Positions 44,146 to 52,169 of a stretch of 64,000 nt of DNA are shown here, in pieces. Source of the DNA: Tribonema minus (Eukaryota > Sar > Xanthophyceae > Tribonematales > Tribonemataceae); assembly GCA_017506865.1 (NCBI GenBank), contig JAFCMP010000112.1, positions 1,488,001 to 1,552,000 on the forward strand. The letters are read 5' to 3'. The position numbers and the translations under genes are program-made. The stretch's first letter is position 1. Every line of letters begins with the position of its first letter. Under the pieces are notes generated by a model. That model saw only the letters and a list, made by a program, of their open reading frames with translations, was not told the origin of the DNA and made no database searches.

Positions 44146-46818
44146 CATTGCGTCTCTTCGCTTAGGCAGCTGTTCAATGATTGTGTTGATAGCTTCCGTA
44201 ATCTCTACAGTTGATGACTTCTTAGGATCTAGCACGAGGTAGGTGGCGGTGTCCTCGAACGCCTGCTGTGCGTCTTGAAACTCCTTGTCCAGCCCTGCCT
44301 GCGCAGCGTCAAATGTCTTTGTAAATTTATCGCACACGTCAACAAACTGGTCTGTCCACTTTTTCTCACAGACGAGTTCCATCACATCCTTGACGTTCGT
44401 CGCCTCCACCACACTCGTCTCCTTCTTCAATTTCTCGACATTTTTCGTAAGCATGTTGAACTCCGCCTTTATATCCTTCAGGTCAGTTCTTATCACAGCT
44501 GGCACATCCTGCAGCTCGGCTCTCAAGTCAAACATGGCAGAGCGCCCTGCATCTTGCATTAGATACTCGATGACTGCGTCAAACAAGGATTTCTTGGCTG
44601 CGGTTGTCTTTTCTGTGAACTTTTTGTAGAGTTCTGGCAGGTGCAATGCAGTCTGAAGAAACTTCGGGTTTTGCAAGTTGACGGAGTTGTGAAATTGCAC
44701 GCAGATTGCGAGAAAGTCCTTCAGCAGCTTGCTCTGCTTGATCTGAACCAGAGCGTTTGTGATCGCAGTGACTCTGTCGTGGAGGTACGAAACGGTGTCC
44801 GGCGTGGTTCTGATGATCTGTAAAATGTCCAGCCTCTCCTTGACCCTGGGCAACAGTGCGTACAGAGTGATGAGGAATAGAGGTATCGACTCCAACGAGT
44901 CCAAGGCGTCCTTGCACGGCTTGCCGCCTACCATGCAGTTGTCGATGCTGACTTTGACTTCTTCATTGATGAAAGACAGAGCATCAGACAGAGATTGCGC
45001 CACGTCAGGAGCCAAAGACATTTCCATCAATCCCTTCACGATGCTCTGATACATCTGGAGAGATTGAAGGCCGGCTGGTGTGCCGCCGGTGTTGCACTTG
45101 TGATCAGGGTCTCTGTAAATATCATGCAGCTTGCTCACTTTCATCTTTGCGATCGCAATGCTAATGTTTTGAACAGCTTTTGCATCGCCAATGTGCAGGT
45201 CTGCGAGAGTCTGTTTTTTCAGCGAAACCTCAACATACTTCTTCACATCGCCTCCGCTGACTGTCGCAATTGTCTCTGTGCCATCTTCATTTTGCATTTT
45301 GACCTTGTAAGAGCCATTTCGGGGGTTCAATGCCTGCACCACGGCCCTGGTGGTGTCAGAGCCTACTTGTACAGCGTCATTCACTGCGAACTGTAGCTTG
45401 GGGATCGCTGCCGTGTCTGTATCTCGCATATAGACAATCGGGACGGGAGAGAGCTTACTCGTGTCCAATGCCTTGAGCACCGCATGGCTCGGGTCATCAA
45501 CCAGCTCCACACTGTACACACCGCTTTTCACATCTCTCACCACCGCTTTGTCAGAACTGCCTTGGCTATCACTCAGAACATGTACAACTTGTCCAGTTTG
45601 CCACTCATTCAGTGGACTGAGCTCCTGGTATCCCTTCTTCGCATCGCCTTCGCTCACAGAAATTGTGAAGTCGTCCCCATTGATTTCTTTGACGGTTCCT
45701 CTCACTTCATTGCCGTTGTCCTGGAATGAAATGTCTTGACCGACACTGTAAATGGGGTCCATCTTTACCAAGTACCCCTTGTATGCGTCCACAGCCAGTA
45801 TTCTCCCCGTCTGACTGTCTTTGGTAGTTCTAACGAGAGTGTCCACAGTCAGCAATGGTAAGAATTGACTGACCAGGTCATGAGGCACTTCAAACTTGGC
45901 GGCATTGTCAAAAACTGACCCTGTCTGACTCTTCTTGTCAGTGACAAAGAACTGGCGTTTGACAGAGGGGAATGCGTTTGGCGGCCCGAGTGGCGCCGCC
46001 GCTGCGCCGCCCCGAGGTCCCAAAAGCCCACCGGGAGGTGGCAGACCCCGCGGCGGCATGCCCGGCAATCCTGGTGGCGGTCCACGTGGTGGTGGCATGC
46101 CCGGCAATCCTCCTGGAGGTGGTGGCGGCGGGCCACGTGCTTGCACTCCAGGCAGTCCCGGCAATCCTCCTGGAGGTGGTGGCGGCGGGCCACGTGCTTG
46201 CACTCCAGGCAGTCCCGGCAATCCTCCTGGAGGTGGTGGCGGGGGACCACGTGGTGGTACACCAGGCAGTCCCGGCAATCCTCCAGGAGGTGGTGGCGGG
46301 GGACCACGTGGTGGTACACCAGGTGTGAGTACAGGCTGTAGCTGCCCTGATGCATGAGGTTGTGGTACGAGCAGCGACTGGCGCAGTTGTTCTATGGTAC
46401 CCTGTTGTGCTTGAGTTGCGGCGTTTAGTGTCTTGTTTTGCACATCCAAGGCCCGCTTCTCCGTGTCCAACAAGAGAATATCCTTTTCCAGAGTTGATTT
46501 TTGTGAGGCGATGGTGATCTTGTCGGCCAAGCAGTCATTCAACTGAACCGTCAACTTCACAATGTCTGCCTGAAGCTGTATCAAGTGCGTCTCGAGGCTT
46601 GACGTTCTTGGCGAGCTGATTGGCAACGAAGGTTTATCTACTTGAAGCCAGTGGTCCACTTCTGTTTGATCTGGTGAGTAGAACCCCCAGGTGTTCATAT
46701 CGAACGGGTCAAAGAAGGGAATCTCTAAATGGGGTACAGAGGATGACATGCGCTGGTCCGTCGCCAGCTGTTTTTGTTGACTCATGAAAGACCTTCGGTG
46801 TGTCGAACGGCTTTGCAT
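44098..46818 (-). CDS. Virus-encoded formin (FH1-FH2)
   Basis: The 906-residue protein is built as follows: an N-terminal polar region, a coiled coil at about 74-150, an FH1-like Pro-rich region (about 165-280, with 19-residue GPPPPPPGGLPGLPG units), a beta-rich region of three or four KOW/Tudor-like stretches (about 300-545), and an FH2-like domain (about 550-890). In the last, NISIAIAKMKVSKL, LLPRVKERLDIL, SKLLKDFLAICVQFHN and FKDV-type helices follow the FH2 order, ending with FEDTATYLVLDPKKSS. Formins nucleate and elongate actin filaments with FH1 recruiting profilin-actin. The usual GN-x-x-N motif is changed to CVQFHN. Confidence 0.75.
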   Translation of the reverse strand: MQSRSTHRRSFMSQQKQLATDQRMSSSVPHLEIPFFDPFDMNTWGFYSPDQTEVDHWLQVDKPSLPISSPRTSSLETHLIQLQADIVKLTVQLNDCLADKITIASQKSTLEKDILLLDTEKRALDVQNKTLNAATQAQQGTIEQLRQSLLVPQPHASGQLQPVLTPGVPPRGPPPPPPGGLPGLPGVPPRGPPPPPPGGLPGLPGVQARGPPPPPPGGLPGLPGVQARGPPPPPPGGLPGMPPPRGPPPGLPGMPPRGLPPPGGLLGPRGGAAAAPLGPPNAFPSVKRQFFVTDKKSQTGSVFDNAAKFEVPHDLVSQFLPLLTVDTLVRTTKDSQTGRILAVDAYKGYLVKMDPIYSVGQDISFQDNGNEVRGTVKEINGDDFTISVSEGDAKKGYQELSPLNEWQTGQVVHVLSDSQGSSDKAVVRDVKSGVYSVELVDDPSHAVLKALDTSKLSPVPIVYMRDTDTAAIPKLQFAVNDAVQVGSDTTRAVVQALNPRNGSYKVKMQNEDGTETIATVSGGDVKKYVEVSLKKQTLADLHIGDAKAVQNISIAIAKMKVSKLHDIYRDPDHKCNTGGTPAGLQSLQMYQSIVKGLMEMSLAPDVAQSLSDALSFINEEVKVSIDNCMVGGKPCKDALDSLESIPLFLITLYALLPRVKERLDILQIIRTTPDTVSYLHDRVTAITNALVQIKQSKLLKDFLAICVQFHNSVNLQNPKFLQTALHLPELYKKFTEKTTAAKKSLFDAVIEYLMQDAGRSAMFDLRAELQDVPAVIRTDLKDIKAEFNMLTKNVEKLKKETSVVEATNVKDVMELVCEKKWTDQFVDVCDKFTKTFDAAQAGLDKEFQDAQQAFEDTATYLVLDPKKSSTVEITEAINTIIEQLPKRRDAMLAAIAAMKKKRRMSA
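46035..46335. repeat. 57-bp tandem repeat inside formin FH1 region
   Basis: Four near-identical 57-bp units start at about 46115, 46172, 46229 and 46286, each coding 19 residues of the Pro-rich FH1. Such arrays change copy number readily. Confidence 0.8.
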
Positions 46819-46856
46819 CTTTTTACTCTACCCACACATATAAAAAAGTCACACCC

Positions 46857-46990
46857 TAAGATTCGCAAAGTGCTCTTCGCAAGTGCTCTTCGCAAGTGCT
46901 CTTCGCAAGTGCTCTTCGCAAGTGCTATCAAAAAGTCACACCCTAAGATTCGCAAAGTGCTCTTTGCAAGTGCTCTTCGCAAGTGTTATA
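46857..46990. repeat. 13-bp tandem array, island 2 (inverted)
   Basis: The unit GCAAGTGCTCTTC is the reverse complement of the island-1 unit. Two blocks are separated by a duplicated AAAAAGTCACACCCTAAGAT. Confidence 0.75.
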
Positions 46991-46999
46991 ACAAAACCA

Positions 47000-47960
47000 C
47001 ACCCTAACATTGAGATTGCAGCAATGGCACTCTTAACAGCGCCCGATGTTGGCTGTTTGTGCCATTCTGATTGCAGCGATAGCATACTTAGCAGCAACGC
47101 TAGGAACTCCATCCTGGACAAACTGTCTCTGACAGCTCGCTGTGTTAGCCCGGCCTTCTCGCTATTTATTCTCGCTGTTTCCAGCAGGACAGCCAAGAGG
47201 CCAAAAGGCTCAGATGAGCAGCGCGCGCTGTTGGCTGTTTGCGCTATTCTGATTACAGTGATGGCACACATAGCTGTATCGCTGTTGGCTGCTTGCGCAA
47301 TTGTCTCTGACAGCTCGCTGTGTTAGCCCGGCCTTCTCGCTGTTTAGTCTCGCTGTTTTCAGCCGGATTGTCAAGAGGCAGCAGGAGCTGGCTGTTTGCG
47401 CCATTGAGATTGCAGCAATGGCACTCTTAACAGCGCCCGATGTTGGCTTTTTGCGCCATTCTGATTGCAGCGATAGCACACTTAGCAGTAACTTTAGGAA
47501 CTACATCCTGGAACTGTCTCTGACAGCTCGCTGTGTTAGCGGCCTTCTCGCTATTTATTCTCGCTGTTTCCAGCAGGACAGCCAAGAGGCCAAAAGGCTC
47601 GGATGAACAGCGCTAGCTGGCTGTTTGCGCCATTTTGATTGCAGTGATGGCACTCTGAACAGCGCCCGATGTTGGCTGGTTGCGCCATTCTGATTGCAGC
47701 GATAGCACCCTTAGCAGTAACGCTAGGAACTCCATCCTGGACAAACTGTCTCTGAAAGCTCGCTGTGTTAGCCTTCTCGCTATTTATTCTCGCTGTTTGC
47801 AGCAGGACTGCCAAGAGGCCAAAAGGCTGAGATAAACAACGCGCGCTGTTGGCTGTTTGCGCCATTCTGATTGCAGCACTGGCACATTTAACAGGAAGCG
47901 CTAGGAGCTCCATCCTTGAGTCTTGACACATCGTCTTTGACAGCTTGCTGTTTTAGCCCG
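47000..47960. repeat. Long degenerate tandem repeat, noncoding
   Basis: Blocks such as TCTCGCTGTTTCCAGCAGGA and CAAGAGGCCAAAAGGCT recur at about 47170, 47560 and 47790, with a variant near 47345. The block TTGGCTGTTTGCGCCATT recurs many times. Unit length is roughly 200-300 bp. Open frames here are short and made only of repeats, so no gene is called. Confidence 0.7.
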
Positions 47961-48111
47961 GCCTTCCAACTGTTCAAGCTCGCTGTTTTGCTCGTGGTAA
48001 GTCAAATTCGCCTTTGATGGTGTACAAAACCCTACAAACGCTTCAATTTATCGCCCTACTGAATTACTAGTCTACATAACTACCCGAACTTCACTTATAA
48101 CGGCCCGAGAA

Positions 48112-48245
48112 CTGCATGTGCTCTTCGCAAGTGCTTTTCGCAAGTACTATTTGCTGTGCTCTTCGCAAGTGCTATGTGCAAGTGCTCTTCGCAAGAACTA
48201 TTTGCTTTGCTCTTTGCGTGTGCTCTTCGCAAGTACTCTTGGTGC
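48112..48245. repeat. 13-bp tandem array, island 2 (second)
   Basis: The CTCTTCGCAAGTG unit recurs with changes. A partial dispersed-repeat end (CATAACTACCCGAACTTCAC) lies before it at about 48076. Confidence 0.7.
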
Positions 48246-48289
48246 TATGTGTGTTACTACAGCATCCTCAAATGCTTCATTTTTTTCAT

Positions 48290-48590
48290 CCGAGTGGCTT
48301 GTTGGTCTACATAACTACCCGAGCTTCGTTTATAACGGCCCGAGAAATCTGAAAATTTTATTTTTCCAGGATTGGGCGAGGATTTTGGATATACGACAAT
48401 ACTGACAGTTATTTAATTCACCTTAATTAATTGAATATTACTGGAAATAATTCTGAGGGACTTTCAACCATGGTACTTTCGGATCTTAGGGTCTCTTTCT
48501 GTGAGACTATTACCAACAGAGCTCAGAAAAATTGAATGCAAACAAAAACAAACACAAGGGTTTGAAACGTGTAGGTGTTGATATTTGGTA
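48290..48590. repeat. Dispersed repeat family, copy D (inverted)
   Basis: The reverse complement of copies A-C is seen: CGGCCCGAGAAATCTGAAAA, GGATATACGACAATACTGAC and GAATATTACTGGAAATAATT in order. It ends just before the kinase-like gene. Confidence 0.75.
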
Positions 48591-48655
48591 CGTAATGCCA
48601 CATGTAATGCTATTTGCTTGTTGGAATATGTTAACGTTTGTGGTGCTGCAGCGCA

Positions 48656-49534
48656 TCACATCAGGGGCATCCTGCTAAGTATACGCAGGTACTCCTGGCG
48701 CTTCTCCTGCAGCTGTTCAGGTGTAAACAGCAATTCGCTCATGTCATCAGCTCCAATTTGCGTGTGATTATACTCTCGAAGAAACTGCGCGCACAGTGTG
48801 TGGTCCTGTGTGGCGATGTCGTCTACTGAATTGATCAGCACAGCCAGGTCATACAGCTTTGCGGCTCTGAAATCTGCATTGTCGTTCGCAAAAAACAGTG
48901 TACGGGATGTGTCCACAAATGTAACACAAGTGGACTCGCAGATCACGTTGCCAGCGTGCAGATCTCCATGTACGAAACCCTTGTCGTGCAGGCCCTTGAG
49001 TACATGCGCACACATTGGCATCAAGTCTCCTGGTACAATCCTGCCGCTGGCGAGTACAGTGTGCAGTGACTCTGTGCCTGCATCTCGCATGAGCACAAAC
49101 CCGAAGTTGACTCCTGCTGCACGCTTGACCACACATGCGTCAAGTACTTCAGGAAATACGTCCGGCACGCCCAGATTGACAGCATGCAACATGCCGACCT
49201 CATGATCGAAGCTAGCACGTTTGGTCATGTACCAAGGTTCACCCAATACGTTCATCCCTTTCACACTGCTCAAGTTAACCAGCTTCACGACGACATCAGC
49301 GTTCTGGTCGGTCCTGCCAGCCAGCACTATTCCGTAGCTTCCCCGGTTCCTCACATCGGTAATGCGGTACCTATGCTTACTGGGCAACTGCCGTGTTATG
49401 GCATCGCACACATCCATACCAACGCGAGCTGCAGGTGATATGCCCAGCACGTCAAAGAAGAAATCGCGACACTCGAATTCAATCTTGCACTCACTTCGAG
49501 CACGTGAGTGCGCGACCTTGGTGCTCTTGTTCAC
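48656..49534 (-). CDS. Kinase-like protein, 5' end cut off by retroelement
   Basis: This frame encodes an atypical protein kinase: glycine-rich RGSYGIVLAG, Lys in VVVKLV, catalytic HGDLHAGN and an FVDTSR in place of DFG. That resembles RIO/ABC1 or bacterial-like kinases. It has no good start: GTG 49534 is formal and the first ATG is 49417, which would leave the kinase core (about 253 residues). The original 5' end lies beyond a 153-bp insert at 49712-49785. A TATAAATA in the insert could serve as a new promoter. Confidence 0.7.
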   Translation of the reverse strand: MNKSTKVAHSRARSECKIEFECRDFFFDVLGISPAARVGMDVCDAITRQLPSKHRYRITDVRNRGSYGIVLAGRTDQNADVVVKLVNLSSVKGMNVLGEPWYMTKRASFDHEVGMLHAVNLGVPDVFPEVLDACVVKRAAGVNFGFVLMRDAGTESLHTVLASGRIVPGDLMPMCAHVLKGLHDKGFVHGDLHAGNVICESTCVTFVDTSRTLFFANDNADFRAAKLYDLAVLINSVDDIATQDHTLCAQFLREYNHTQIGADDMSELLFTPEQLQEKRQEYLRILSRMPLM

Positions 49535-49547
49535 TTCTCTAGCCTTG

Positions 49548-49558
49548 ATGTCATTGGA
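49548..49558. repeat. Target-site duplication, left copy
   Basis: ATGTCATTGGA is repeated at 49712-49722 at the other edge of the 153-bp element. An 11-bp direct repeat of this type is the mark of LINE-type insertion. Confidence 0.85.
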
Positions 49559-49711
49559 CGTATGGACTTGTATTTATAAAGGCCCAAGGGAGGCCGGGTT
49601 GCCTATGCAATCGAAAAGCTTGCGTCAACGCAGCAGCCTAGTCTGCGCTGTGCCCTAGGAGTTTGGATACCGGCGCCGCAACACAGCCCAGCATTCGCGC
49701 TCCACGTGTGT
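49559..49711 (-). mobile_element. 5'-truncated LINE insertion (153 bp)
   Basis: The sequence is identical over 153 bp to the 3' end of the long retroelement copy (29518-29670), in the same orientation. It is flanked by an 11-bp duplication (49548-49558, 49712-49722). It contains only the 3' tail of the element, with no poly(A). Three bases (ATG) beyond it at the 5' side match both the donor and target, a microhomology often seen at 5' truncations. Identity shows a recent event. Confidence 0.9.
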
Positions 49712-49722
49712 ATGTCATTGGA
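49712..49722. repeat. Target-site duplication, right copy
   Basis: Second copy of ATGTCATTGGA, directly after the element's 5' edge. Confidence 0.85.
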
Positions 49723-49785
49723 CCACTTCTGCTCATCTGAATCCGTGGCGCCTTTCCTAAATTTGAAGAAAGCTTGTGACAGCAT
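49712..49785 (-). pseudogene. Detached 5' end of the disrupted kinase-like gene
   Basis: ATG 49785 opens a frame that reads to 49712. If the element and one copy of the duplication are removed, it joins in frame (966 bp, 322 codons including the stop) with the kinase-like frame at 48656-49547. With the insert in place the frame shifts and stops inside the element. The divergent RING-ankyrin gene lies just upstream. Confidence 0.8.
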
Positions 49786-49838
49786 GTGGTTGCAATGTCT
49801 TATGAACGTTATTTTTTTTCTGTTTCAAGTTCAAAAGC

Positions 49839-51104
49839 ATGTCTGACACTGTGAGTCCGCCTTCTGCCCCCAGTCCTGCAACACGTGCTGCAGCCCCCAG
49901 TCCTGAAACACCGGCTCAAGAATGCTCGATCTGTCAACTCACTGACACAGCTCTCGTAGCCACCTCTTGTGGGCATAATTTTCACCTTTCATGCCTACTC
50001 AAGTGGAACCAAAGTCAAACTCGTAGGGGCTACCCTACCACGTGTCCGACATGTCGTGAGCCTCTCATAGACTCAGCTACGAGCGCGCCCAATGCGAGTG
50101 CGCAGCCTCGACCGATTCCAATGCCGTTGATTGAGAGCATCTGGTCTTTTCAGGTACCCAACACTGCTGCCAACGGCTCCAGAAGCGATGCGCTGCGCAT
50201 GGCAGACACACTTTTTGCTATGCTCCACACACCGCCAGTCACAGCTCAAGTTCCAGTTCCGGCTCCGCCTGCAAACCCGCCCGCTGCGCCACCAGCAAGC
50301 ATGAATGCACCACAGCAGCAAAATGTGCAACTCCAGTTTGACCCGCCTCCAGACGACGTCGACATGGAAATCGAGTACGACATGCTCATGGATGCACTGT
50401 CTGATGGCGACCACATCATCATGCGCCAACGGATTTCAGAATGCCCTGCGGTTGTGCACTGTCGCTCTGAAGACGGCACTACTGCGTTACATCATGCGAT
50501 CGCGCGTGATGACCAAGAAGCGGCCGAAACACTGCTCGCGAATGAAGCATCCGCGCGTGCAGCCACCAACTACGGCATAACACCGCTACACCTGGCAGCC
50601 ATGCGTGGAAGTGCGGAGCTAGTCACCCGACTCACTTTCCACGGCGGTTTCATCGATGCCAGAGACTCATCTGGCGACACCCCTCTGCACTACGCTGTTC
50701 GCAACATGGATGCCAACATGACCTTCAAGCTCGTCACCGGATCTGCCTCAGTCGATGTCCCCAACCTGAAAGGCGAGACTCCGCTCCACCTGACTGCGCG
50801 TCACGGCTCTCCCATCATGAACGCTGTCGTCATTGGCACTTCACGTCACATTGAGAAAACGGATCAGCTCGGTAACAATGCGCTGCACATTGCAGCACAA
50901 TGCCACAATGTCGATTTCGCGCGCCGCCTCATGGAACGTTCACCTTCCATGATACGCTTTGCCAGAAATTTGGAGGGAAAATCGCCATCGGACATCGCTT
51001 TTGCCACCAACAACATACTTATGCACAATATATTTTCTGAGGCGCAGGCTGCAGACACTATGGACGATACCGACGAAGAATACGACGAGGACGGCGAAAA
51101 TTGA
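49839..51104 (+). CDS. RING-H2 / ankyrin-repeat protein
   Basis: The 421-residue protein starts with a Pro/Ala-rich leader. A RING-H2 finger follows (Cys29, Cys32, Cys44, His46, His49, Cys52, Cys69, Cys72), then a Pro-rich linker and about six ankyrin repeats from about residue 185 to 395 (GTTALHHAI, GITPLHLAA, GDTPLHYAV, GETPLHLTA, GNNALHIAA). The tail is acidic (DDTDEEYDEDGEN). It should be an E3 ubiquitin ligase whose ankyrin part picks the substrate. The promoter gap is shared with the broken kinase gene. Confidence 0.88.
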   Translation: MSDTVSPPSAPSPATRAAAPSPETPAQECSICQLTDTALVATSCGHNFHLSCLLKWNQSQTRRGYPTTCPTCREPLIDSATSAPNASAQPRPIPMPLIESIWSFQVPNTAANGSRSDALRMADTLFAMLHTPPVTAQVPVPAPPANPPAAPPASMNAPQQQNVQLQFDPPPDDVDMEIEYDMLMDALSDGDHIIMRQRISECPAVVHCRSEDGTTALHHAIARDDQEAAETLLANEASARAATNYGITPLHLAAMRGSAELVTRLTFHGGFIDARDSSGDTPLHYAVRNMDANMTFKLVTGSASVDVPNLKGETPLHLTARHGSPIMNAVVIGTSRHIEKTDQLGNNALHIAAQCHNVDFARRLMERSPSMIRFARNLEGKSPSDIAFATNNILMHNIFSEAQAADTMDDTDEEYDEDGEN

Positions 51105-51173
51105 AAAAAATTGTGACCAATTTAAAAAATTAAAATATTGTCCTATAGATAGAGACCTGAATTCACTCTTGAC

Positions 51174-51449
51174 ATGTTCGGCATCGTAATCAAGGATCGC
51201 AACACGTGCACACGTGGAGTCGTGCTTGCTCCTGCCACAGCAAATAAGAACACTCGCGAAACTTGTGTGCAGAAGAAGTCCGCCCGTGACGCCGCCCGCC
51301 TCAAGAAGCTGAATGATCGCAAGGACGCCAAGGAGACCATGCGACGAGCGAATCTCAAGGAGAAGTTTGGAAAGACGCCGATGAAAGGATCAGCTTCTCA
51401 GGAGAGGCTGCTGAAACTAATGCGCAAGTCATCAAATCACAGTTTGTAG
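51174..51449 (+). CDS. Small basic protein
   Basis: A 91-residue protein rich in Lys and Arg (SARDAARLKKLNDRKDAKETMRRANLKEKFGKT), predicted to be helical in the middle. It may bind nucleic acid. ATG 51174 follows an AT-rich gap (AAATTAAAATATTG). Confidence 0.5.
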   Translation: MFGIVIKDRNTCTRGVVLAPATANKNTRETCVQKKSARDAARLKKLNDRKDAKETMRRANLKEKFGKTPMKGSASQERLLKLMRKSSNHSL

Positions 51450-51489
51450 ATGTCACAAAAAATAAAATCACTTGTCTAAACCAAACAAG

Positions 51490-52143
51490 ATGCGTCCTGC
51501 GCTTCTCATCGATGTTTCTGGACTTGATGACGATTGGGTCTCGTCGGATGAGTCAGGGTCAGAAGAATCAGATGCATCAGAAACTGAATCGGGCTCAGAG
51601 TCTGATTGGACGGAGCACACGGACAAGTGTAATTCCATGAGCGTCTCCAGCGCTGACACAGGCACTGACTCGTGTGCGTCTGACATGTCCGTCACTCCGC
51701 TTCAGTCGACGGCAAGTGAGACGCATGTGTTCTTTGACCCGGTCAAAATGTACAAGCAGCTCGAAGAGAGGATGTCAGCGTCCATGTTTGACGCATGCGG
51801 CTTGGAGCCTGAAGACGTGCCGCCGCTCATCTCGATCTTCGATGAGAAGGTCGGTAGGTTTACAGTTGCTCAGAAGATCGCCAAGAAGCTGCGGACCACA
51901 GAGTCCATGCTAAGCTTGGCACTAGATACGATACGGCTGACCTTCTTTGCAGATGACAAAGTCGTTGCCATGGAGGAGCGTACCAACGCTTCCAAGGTCT
52001 CAAAGTTGGCGATCTTGATGCTGGAATCGGCCAGCTATAATGACCACGAAGACGACCTCGTCATCAAGGAGGTCGAGTTGTGTGTAGAGTACATCGTGGA
52101 CCTGCTTGAGCGCAAAAAGTTTGTTGGGTCTCTTATAGTATAA
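51490..52143 (+). CDS. Hypothetical protein with acidic leader
   Basis: This is a 217-residue protein. An acidic, Ser-rich segment (about residues 15-65, SSDESGSEESDASETESGSESD) is followed by a helical domain from about 95 onward (LEERMSASMFDACG..., ICEKLRTTESML). No family is recognised. It is followed within about 30 bases by the protelomerase gene on the same strand. Confidence 0.55.
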   Translation: MRPALLIDVSGLDDDWVSSDESGSEESDASETESGSESDWTEHTDKCNSMSVSSADTGTDSCASDMSVTPLQSTASETHVFFDPVKMYKQLEERMSASMFDACGLEPEDVPPLISIFDEKVGRFTVAQKIAKKLRTTESMLSLALDTIRLTFFADDKVVAMEERTNASKVSKLAILMLESASYNDHEDDLVIKEVELCVEYIVDLLERKKFVGSLIV

Positions 52144-52169
52144 AATTATGTTGGCTTCTTTGTGTTAAT

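Noticed and set aside
46883-47931. Short open frames in the long tandem repeat of island 2
   Set aside because: They shift between repeat copies and have no independent coding signal.
28390-48590. CRISPR array interpretation of the repeats
   Set aside because: Units are contiguous or of very unequal spacing, with no unique spacers of constant size and no cas genes.
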